DNA of 64,000 bases from Topomyia yanbarensis (taxonomy: Eukaryota; Arthropoda; Insecta; Diptera; Culicidae). Position 1 is the stretch's first letter. Each line of letters opens with the position of its first letter. A model generated the notes under the pieces. That model was not told the DNA's origin. It was given only the letters and a program-made list of their open reading frames with translations, and made no database searches. A program made the translations under genes and the position numbers. Location: contig NC_080671.1 in assembly GCF_030247195.1 (NCBI RefSeq), positions 72,725,412 through 72,789,411 on the forward strand, read 5' to 3'. This document shows, piece by piece, positions 55,697-64,000 of the stretch.

Positions 55697-57319
55697 CAGT
55701 ACAGATAAGGAAACTGAGTGTCTGCGGATGTCCTCAAGATGGTGTTTCCTGTAACCACTTCTATGAAACCTTGTTGCCAATTGTTTGTTGAGAAATCTTA
55801 ATGAGCTTGGGTCTCGACACAAGGTTTTCCGGTGATTACCGGTATTTGTATTAATACACTTTTTGATTTGATGCAACAAGCCTTATGTGTTGTTCAGCAA
55901 TAGTGTCTTCATATTGGTGCTTTTCATGTAACGAAGTATTAGAACCGGAGCTCGACCATTACAGTTCTTAGATTCTGAAATTATTGTCGCATTTCAAGTT
56001 AAGTACGTAGAGGGTAATTCTTGACTCAAACCTTAATTGGACAGCTCACATCACGATTTCAGAATCAAGAAAGCTTGCATAGCATTCGTCCAATGTAGAC
56101 CAACTTTTGGCAAACCTTGTGGTCTCAACCCAAGTACATTCAGTGGATCTACACAACAATTGTTAGACCAATACTGGCTTACGGGTGCCTTGTTTGGTGT
56201 CAGAAGGGAGAAGTTATGACAATCCAGTCAAAGCTAAACCACCTTCAGAGGATGGTCTTGATGGCGATGACTGGTTCGTTCTCGACAACACCAACTGCTG
56301 CTCTAGAGGCACCCTTGAACATAAAACCACTATATGTGTTTCTGAAACAAGAAGCACTTTCTTGTTCATATCGTCTTAAGGTTACGGGGCTCTGGAACAG
56401 GGACCCAATAGATCGTGCAACTAGCCACACAAGACTGTGGCCCCAAATGGTTACTTGGGATGAGCATAAACTTGCTCTCAGTGACCTTACACTCGCATGT
56501 GGTTTTCTTTTAAAATCTTTCAATGTAAGAATTCCTCCTCGCGAGTAATGGATGTCAGGCTGGATGGAGCGACAAATTGAAGAATATGTACATTTCTTTG
56601 CTGGAGGGCCGAGCCGGTGCTGATGAATATTGTCGTGAAATGAGATTAAACTAATCTCATTCGCTTCCAAGCAGAAATCTATGCGATTCTGTGTGGCGTA
56701 CAATCGGCAACAGGGAATTTGCGGCAAATGAATCTGTTTTTGCTCTGACAGTCAGGCTGCCCTGAAATCACTTAGTTCGGCAGATTCGAGATACAAATTA
56801 GTAATCGCATGTCGAACTCATGTCGAAGAACTTGGCATTTCAAATGCAATCTACCTTCTATGGATACCCGGTCATTCCGTTATTACTGGAAATACAGTCG
56901 ACTTGGCTAAAGTTGGCGCTGCAACTGACTTCTTTGGTTCAGAGCCAATTCTATGAGTGTCGATAAGTTGGAGCACAAGATTCGCCCCTGAACTGCATCC
57001 GAACATGCCAACCATTGGCGTAGCCTGCAAACTTGCTTTCCTAACAAAGACTTTTGTGCCAGATGTAAATCAGAAAATGTCAAAAAATTTGTTGCATTTT
57101 TCCAAGCACAATTTCAATATACTAGTCAGGGTACTGACTAGACACTGCAAATTCAATTATCATATGGCTACTATTCAGCGTGCTGAGAATCATTCGAATG
57201 ATCTTTGTGAATCCGATTACGGAACTTCATTTAATTTGATATGTAACTGTCCTGCAGTAATGGAATTGCGTATTCGGATTTTTGATTCTCCATTAGGCCA
57301 TTGCAAAATTTTTGTTTAA
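55697..57319 (+). pseudogene. I/LOA-type retrotransposon fragment: RT end, RNase H and C-terminal domain
   Basis: Starts in RT at LSVCGCPQDG (the motif also at 9.1 kb), continues with CINTLFDLMQQALCVVQQ and, from about 56030, the thumb: NWTAHITFRIKKA, WIYTTIVRPILAYGCLVW, LQRMVLMAMTGSFSTTPTAA, LEAPLNIKPLYVFLKQEA. RNase H follows from about 56590 (RAGAGEYCREMRLN, DSQAALKSLSS, LLWIPGHSGITGNTVD). The C-terminal part has LTRHCKFNYHMATIQRAE and CESDYGTSFNLICNCPA. The thumb lies in one 143-codon frame; the rest is shifted and has stops. It is 5'-truncated, as is usual for target-primed reverse transcription. Same family as the minus-strand pieces at 5.0-12.5 kb. Confidence 0.8.
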
Positions 57320-57329
57320 TTCTCAAAAG

Positions 57330-58265
57330 CCCCCCCCCCCCTCTCATATTGTGACAAATGACAGAGTAAGCTCAGATGCCAAATTTCACATCATTTGGAC
57401 TTCCGCCCACTTCGCTTGAAATTTTTGAAATTGGTGTTATGGGAAAATATGGAGTAAAAATAATGTAACTGCTATAACTTTTGTAGTAGCAATCAAAAAA
57501 TCACAATTTATACCTCTTTTTAAAGGAAATAATCTTAGTATTTGAATGAAGATATTCCTGTTTCTAGAAAAATATGGGAAAGTGGGGTACTGGGTCATTT
57601 TGGCCTCAAAATCCCCTATTTTTTAATTTTTGTGCTCCGTGGTGCAAACCATACATATTATGCAGTTTTTCTAATGTAAAAAATCTCAGAAATTTACCGG
57701 TAACGAATCTATTTTTATTTTGCTCCTAAGGATTTTTTTTATTTCGATTATAGAGTTTTTAACCTTAAGGTCATTCGCCTCTTCGGGTTAGAAAAATCTC
57801 TTATGAAAAATTTCTAACCCTATGTGCTGGGTCGGGACTCGAACCCAGGTGCGCTGCGTACAAGGCAATCGATTTACCAACTACGCTACTCCCACTCCCT
57901 CCTAAGGATTTTCCACGTTCAACAAGGTACAATTTATGCAAATTGAATGAAGAATAATAGAGATATATGCACGAGAAAATGATAAAATTTAATATGAATG
58001 ACAAAAGGCCCGATAACCCCAACTTCTCGTATTCGGACAAAGGTCAAAAAGGTTCCGTTCGATTTCTGAGATTTTTTCACATTAGAAATTCAATTGCTAC
58101 TTCAAAAGTTATAGCATTTACATTATTTTCCTCCATATTTTCCCATAACACTAATTTCAAAAATTTTAAGCGAAGTGGGCGGATGTCTAGAATTGTCCAA
58201 ATGATGTGAAATTTGGCATCTGAGCTTACTTTGACATTTGTCACAATATTAGAAATTTTTTTTGC
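57330..58265. mobile_element. Foldback element split by a SINE
   Basis: Arms 57342-57723 and 57957-58255 are inverted copies: GTGACAAATGACAGAGTAAG, CTCAGATGCCAAATTTCACA and TGTTATGGGAAAATATGGAG on the left recur in reverse complement on the right. A run of 14 C (57329-57342 region) precedes the left arm. The same sequence type occurs inside the hAT-like element (48256-48640 and 53380-53700), so the arms and the hAT interior share ancestry. No coding potential. Confidence 0.65.
57737..57899 (-). mobile_element. tRNA-derived SINE, copy 3
   Basis: Minus-strand element like the copies at 39.9 and 41.2 kb, with B-box-like GGTTCGAGTCC, body AGGTTAGAAATTTTTCATAA-type sequence and an A-rich tail at the left. 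A perfect 13-bp duplication TCCTAAGGATTTT lies at 57724-57736 and 57900-57912. It sits in the central spacer of the foldback element. Confidence 0.85.
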
Positions 58266-58442
58266 GATGCCCTATTCTCCATACACAGATGAACCTATGT
58301 ACAGAGAACTGAAACTCAAGGATATGCTATTGTTCCTAACCTAGTGTGGTAAAGAGTTACAGTGGGAATTGAAGAGGGCCATTATGCGCCGGTGGGGCGT
58401 ATTATACCCGTTTACCCTATCCGCTCATCTAGAAGTGTCTTT

Positions 58443-60573
58443 TACACTGATAGAATATATTTTTAAATCGCTAGGAATTAGCTTCGTACAGAAAATTTTC
58501 ATGAAATATTCGAATTTTTCGTACATATAATGAATCGTTCGTAGTTTTATTGAAACATATTTTTTATTACGAGTTTTTCGTGAAAACCACGAAACGATTT
58601 TCGTTGGCTTATTACGAAATGGCTTCATTAGACAAACAAATTGTTCGCTGGTATATACGAAAGTCTTTATAATATTTACGAGCACCATTCGTCCAACCGT
58701 CAACGTCAAGGGAGCTTCAATAGAGGTAGAATATGGAGTCATTGTCGCTATACGTCAGATAATTGTTGATCATCACGACGGTCCCGGTCTGACTATTTAG
58801 TAGCCGTATCCGTGTCCGCCGGATTCAGGAAGATTTCCTGAACCTCTTTCGCTTCCATTTGATCCAGAATCCAGATTAAGTTGAGCCATCGCGAACTGCT
58901 CGTTGGTTTTGTATCAGTAAGTTTGAGATTTTCTCTGCAGGAGCAATGTCAAAAAAATACGCTATTAAATACGAAAAATTCTCTTAGATGAACGAAATGA
59001 ATTCGTGCGGCCAACGAGATTGTTCGTATCATACACAAATGTTCATTAAAATAAACAAAACATTTCGTTTCATTCATGAAAAATAATGTCGTTTCAACGA
59101 CGACATTCGTGCAATGTACACTAAATTAGTAAAATTTACGAAAACTTTCGTTCATCAAGCGGTCATTTCTACATACAACAATAAAATCGATCTGTATCTT
59201 TTATTAAAAAAAAACCGGTGTTGTCTAACATCGATCCCAAAAGATCGAATGAAAAAAATAAGAGGATAATAAATACGAAAACTTTTCTAAGATGATCGAA
59301 AATAATTCGTGCGACCAACGAAATCGTTCATAATATACATATACGTTTATTAAAATAAACGAAACATTTCGATTCATTCACGAAAAATACTGTCGTTATC
59401 AACGTTTACATTCGTGCAATGTAAACTAAATAAGTAAAAGTTACGAAAACTTTCGTTCATCAAGCGGCCATTTCTTCGTACCACAAGAAACTCGATTTGG
59501 CCACATCGATATTTTAAATTAAAAAAAAATCGATATTATCAAACAAAAGATCGACTGAAGGCAATAAGAGGCTAATAAATACGAAAACTTTTTAAGATAA
59601 GCGAAATAAATTCATGCGACCAACGAAATCGTTCATCATATACATAAATAGTTAAGGAAATAATCGAATCATTTCGTTTCATTCATGAAAAATAACTTCG
59701 TTATCAACGATAATATTCCTGCAATGTACACTAAATATGTAAAATTTACGAAAACTTTTGTTCATCAAGCGTTTATCATCACACCACAATCTTTCTAGTC
59801 CCCAATAGAGGTGAACAGGTTGAAATAAAATCGATTTTTCCAGATCGATCCTTTTAGTTAGTTAAAAAATTCGGTGTTGTTAAACATCGATCTTAACTTA
59901 TCGATTGAAAAAATAATATGCTAATGAATACGAAAACTTTCCTAAGATGAACCAAATAAATTCGTGTGAGCAATGAAATCGTTCGTAATATACAGAAACG
60001 TTTATTAAACTAAACGAAACATTTCGTTTCATTCCTGAAGAATAATGTCGTTATTAACGATAACATTCGTGCAATGTAAACTAAATAAGTGAAATTAACG
60101 AAAACTTTCGTTCATCACGCGGCCATTTCTTCGTACCACAATAAAATCGATTTGGCCATATCGATTTTTTTAAATTAAAAAAAAAATCGATGTTGTCAAA
60201 CATCGATCCCAAAAGATCGACTGAAAACAAATACATGCAAATAAATACGCAAACTTTTCTTAAATAAACGAAATAAGTTCATGCGACCAACGAAATTGTT
60301 CGTAATAAACACAACCGTTTTATAAAATACACAAAACAGTTCGTTTCATTCAAGAAAAATAATTTCGTTACCAACGATAACATTCGTACAGTGTACATTA
60401 AATGTGTAAAATTTACGAAAGTTTTCGTTCAGCAAGCGGCTATTCTTGTTCATGAAATGAACGAAACCTATTATTTGCAATGCACGAAAATACTTCGTTG
60501 CAGAAAACAACGAATGAATTCGTACATTGCATGATCGATTTAATTATATTTACGAATTTATATTATCCGTGTA
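58443..60573. mobile_element. TIR element composed mainly of five tandem ~305-350-bp units
   Basis: Outer ends TACACTGATAGAATATA and (inverse of right) TACACGGATAATATAAA are similar. Between them a unit starting AATACGAAAA(C)TTT.. recurs at about 58966, 59270, 59575, 59925 and 60240. Each unit contains GACCAACGAAATCGTTC, AAACATTTCGTTTCATTC, AACATTCGTGCAATGTA, ACGAAAACTTTCGTTCATCA and, later, paired AAATCGAT/ATCGAT words around a T/A-rich centre. Units diverge by substitutions and small indels. No reading frame survives. The short single-copy part at 58.44-58.96 kb differs from the units. Confidence 0.65.
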
Positions 60574-61138
60574 TGGCAGGAAGCGTACAGAAATCTTGAC
60601 AGTAAATTCCTGGCTGGATTCTGGCTAAAAGTGAGCAGCATCGGTTAGTTTAACCGCTTCTGTCAGAAACGGTTGTTGCATTTGAGCGAATTCTTTGCCA
60701 GAATTCTCGCACAAATCGCGCAAAATATTGGCAGAAAAGCTGCCAGAATCAATTTCGCTTTGCTCATCCTTTGCTAACTTTCTGCTTGCCACGGAGACTG
60801 GGTGTCGTCATGTTTTTAGCGGCTGAGTTCGACTGAATTGACAGCAATTACCTCTACCCATTCAAACCTTTCCGGAACCGGTTTGGACTTCTGAGTAGGT
60901 TCAGTATGGATTCCAGCTCAAAAGCATCAATCGATTGAGTCGGAATCGGTAGTTTTGTTTGCGACAGATTCCATACTGAATCCAATCATGGTTTCGAACC
61001 GGTTCCGGAATGGATTTTACGGAAAATTTGGATAAGTTGGTGTGGCGGCGCTAGTGTTTTAACGTACAATTCATTCAAAGGTTTACACACATTTTCTTAA
61101 CGTATTTGTTCGATGATGGGTGTCTGTTCTCTGTGGTT
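60574..61138. repeat. Foldback MITE-like palindrome at about 60867-61012
   Basis: TTTCCGGAACCGGTTTGGAC and CAGTATGGATTCCAG on the left are mirrored by GATTCCATACTGAATCC and GAACCGGTTCCGGAATGG on the right, with a ~40-bp centre. The rest is unremarkable noncoding sequence. Confidence 0.5.
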
Positions 61139-61459
61139 CTACACACCAAAAAAATCTGAATTTTATCGTTGACGTAATTGCAAACATGACACAATTCAAT
61201 AAATCATAATTCACGAAATGACGAAACATTACCGTGTTACATTTAATTTTACATGATACATATACTTTACATGCACAATGACATAAAATTACACTTCCTA
61301 GCATTCAGAACAAACGCTGTATGTAGAGTAAAATTACATGATTTACGAAATTAAACGTCATGTAAAATTAAAACCGAACGTAAAACTAAGTCATTTTTGA
61401 TGCTCATATATGTCAGGGTCAGGAGAAGTAAATTTACATTATTTTTTCTAGGTGTGTAG
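61139..61459. mobile_element. Small MITE, family 2 copy C (most complete)
   Basis: Left CTACACACC and right GGTGTGTAG are exact inverses; next come AAAAAAATCTGAATTTTATC and TAGAAAAAATAATGTAAATT (inverse). Inverted relative to the copies at 32.7 and 36.6 kb and homologous throughout. About 321 bp, noncoding. Confidence 0.7.
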
Positions 61460-64000
61460 TATGATACATAATAAAAATATCTGGGTAGTAAAATTTACAT
61501 TTCACCACATTTTAAACATGAAACTCAAGAAACCAAATCATGAATAAAATATGGCGAAACTAAAACAACGATAAACCAAACAGAACCGGTGAGGCGAATC
61601 TGCCTGCCATAACTGGAAGGAATATAGCTGAATTCGAGCAGCGCCATTTTAATAATTTTGACAGCTGCCGGAATCCTGACGGATTTTTGCTGGCTGCCCG
61701 TTTTTCTTCCAAGCGGGTAGAAGTGTATTTTATTCCCTTGGGAGTGAAGAACACTTCCGTATTGTCTATGTTCACTGTGTCGTTATTTTCCTTATCTTTA
61801 ACATTACCACTTCCCAAATCTTTCCTATCAGGAAAAAATGAACAGACAAATCACGGCAAAGCACAAATCTCCGATCAACATGGGGAACGTGTCGTTTGAG
61901 TAAGTCGCTACTGAATCCTGATGAGAACCCGACCCCCATCCAGGAAAAAATATTTTATAACATATACAAATTAAAATAGTTTAAATTTTGATTCATTACT
62001 CACGATATTGAGCAAACGATTCAACAATACCTGAATGTGCGACTGGAATTCTCATTCCCAGCAGCTAACGAAACAATCTAGTTCAACATTTAGCAAACTT
62101 ATTCTTGTGTAAATATTTCAATTAAACTTTGATCCAGATAGTTATCTTCCGAATCTGTTCGGTCAACCGGTTCGTTCCGGGCACTCCGAAGTGGGTAACC
62201 ATGACTATTCGTACTTGTGTTCGAAAGTTGCAATAAATTCAGTACTTCTAACTAACCAATATTACCACACATTAAATATCAGGGTACAATCTTATATAGC
62301 AGCCAGCTGTAGAAGTGCAACTGCACATCCACACCTACGTAGAAATACTTTTCCTGCTTGTCATGCGTGTAGGCATTCGATGTTTGGGCGAAAGTATCGA
62401 GTAAACATTACTGCCGAGTGCAACATTTATGACGAGTGCTTTGAATAGAACCACCCGAGAAAAGTTGCAGCCAGTAACATAAGCAATTGATCTCTACTCG
62501 GGAATCGGTTGTCTTTGTTTTCCCGCATGGATCGAAAACTTTTGCGACTCATTGCTGGTAAATAGTGCCCCATAAAAGAAGCTGCAACAGCATCAGTTTT
62601 ATTGCTATTCATGTACGTCAAGAATTGGCATCACAACTGGTAATTTATAAGTTTTCTCGAACGGATACGGATCTAGAGGTCGTGATGTTTTAGGTCAAGA
62701 TTTGTCTTAAGTTGTAAACTTTGGAGCTTTTCCTTCGGAAACATGTAGCTTATGGAACTATTAAAGTATGTAATAGCTCTTGCTATATGGAATCATTTCG
62801 CTTCTCGCCTTTAGGATACGTTAGGTGGTGCACACATGCAGCTTCTATCGTTCGGCTAAAAATCTAACTGGAAGTAAAGCACAACTTTAGTAATGACTTA
62901 ACGATTATCTTTCTCGCAATAAAATCATCTTGAATGGGTGTAAGATTTGCACTAGACGGAACCGAAGCCATTTGGGTGGTAGTCCTTTCGTCTTGTTCGG
63001 GCTCTCACTCATGTGGAATGTGTAGTAACAGACCGAAAACGGCCAGTGGCTGGTTTCTGTGCTTAGCTGAAAATTCGGAGATCTTCTTCAGAGCAAATGC
63101 TTTTCATTCTTCCACCGGCGGCGGGTTAAAGTTTCTCCTTTGCCCGAAGAAAGATTTCTAGTGCAAGAATAAGGTGCCAATGTTTCCAAATCCTCCCGCA
63201 CATCACTTCGATTGGGATGCGGTGGGGGCGGTTGTGGATAACTGTTGAATAGAAAACTTTTATTATCATTCCCCTCACAAATTGTAATGACTTTTACGAG
63301 TGATTTGGTCCGAACGAGCTCTGTTTCGGGTCGGAACTCCGGTTACTTGCCAGTTCGCTTCATGACGATAACTATCAGAACCACTCAATTTCATGCTCGG
63401 TTTGCTCCAAGGAAAGTGATAAGTCATGCGATTCGGCAAAGTTTTGCTATAAATTATACATTTAGTGAAGTGGGTACCATTCGAAGAAGTCCATTTGGGT
63501 TAGTGAGAAAGATATATATGTACATAATAGTACTTCATCATTTGCAGATCATTTGGTTCAGTGTGGATTTATGCTATAACAGAATTAGTCGGCTGATATT
63601 ATTTGGGTTCTGATCAGTTTTAATAGGAGTTAAAACACTAGTTTCCAAATCTATTGTAAATAGATCCCGGATTAGATAACTTTAATTGAAAAGACACTCG
63701 GGGTCTTACTTCGTGAAGTCCTTAGTGGTAGTTAAAGTTTTATGGTTGTCTTATAGTGACTCATAAAACTTACATTACACTTATACCCTGCTATAAAATT
63801 TCGCTTCGGAGATCTCTGAATCAAACCTAATATATTTTTCCGAAACACTTCGCCAACACATATTCCAGCAATAATAGTGCGCGCCCCCCGAAGCACGAAA
63901 CAGTAGCAACCTGTAGCAACTGGTTGCCGTATCTCGAAAAGTGTGATAATGATGACGACGATGATGTAGTTGCAAATTTTCAATGCGGTTTGCGCACATC
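61460..64000. other. No gene recognised
   Basis: No domain-bearing frame. The plus frames at 62191-62448, 62934-63161 and 63245-63613 and the minus frames at 63732-63999 are short and show no family signature, signal or conserved motif. No repeat shared with the rest of the window was seen. This may be single-copy intergenic or intronic DNA. Confidence 0.4.

Noticed and set aside
56245..56727. 160-codon minus-strand frame
   Set aside because: It is antisense to the RT thumb and RNase H of the I/LOA fragment, which has recognisable motifs on the plus strand.
63245..63613. 122-codon plus-strand frame near the right edge
   Set aside because: No recognisable domain, composition like surrounding noncoding DNA, and no start or splice support.

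Overview
The window is eukaryotic and most likely from a mosquito (Culicidae, probably culicine). The reasons are an ITmD37E-type transposase, which I know as a mosquito-associated Tc1/mariner family; I/LOA-type and R1-clade non-LTR retrotransposons; a tRNA-derived SINE; and a dispersed repeat (conserved CCGGAACCGGAAGTC and GGCCCTCCGGGCCTCGG blocks) that I remember from culicid genomes. I find no intact host gene, tRNA or rRNA. Every recognisable coding segment is a broken transposable element. The identification rests on remembered families, since no search was possible.

Layout. 0-5 kb: two Tc1/mariner-like relics and a quiet, probably single-copy stretch. 5-12.5 kb: a minus-strand I/LOA-type retrotransposon in pieces (endonuclease, reverse transcriptase, RNase H), broken by dispersed repeats and by a two-level nest of DNA transposons at 10.2-12.1 kb. 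12.5-19 kb: AT-rich sequence with one TTAA-flanked MITE. 19-26 kb: dispersed repeats, and a pogo/Tigger-like element bounded on both sides by (TA)n arrays. 25.8-27.1 kb: a broken DD37E transposase carrying a G-rich MITE. 28.4-30.3 kb: two more TTAA-flanked MITEs and another (TA)n array. 31-38 kb: a quiet stretch with two small MITEs and a (TA)n array. 38.7-42.7 kb: repeats, SINEs with target-site duplications, a TTAA MITE and the sixth (TA)n array. 43-50.3 kb: a decayed R1-clade retrotransposon disrupted by a hAT-like element. 52.7-55.4 kb: a second copy of that hAT-like element, itself carrying two insertions, one with a hammerhead-ribozyme-like core. 55.7-57.3 kb: a second I/LOA fragment. 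57.3-60.6 kb: a foldback element split by a SINE, then a TIR element built from five tandem ~300-bp units. 60.6-64 kb: mostly featureless, with two small MITEs.

The genes do not form a pathway. What the window preserves well is the order of transposition: several insertions can be removed in silood at their target duplications to leave a continuous reading frame or a match to an unoccupied paralogue elsewhere in the window. At least five terminal types are present: TA, TTAA, TAA (3 bp), 8-bp hAT-like, and 12-13-bp retrotransposition-like duplications. The six (TA)n arrays (about 185-330 bp each) are the most conspicuous sequence feature; the (YI)n reading frames across them are not proteins.
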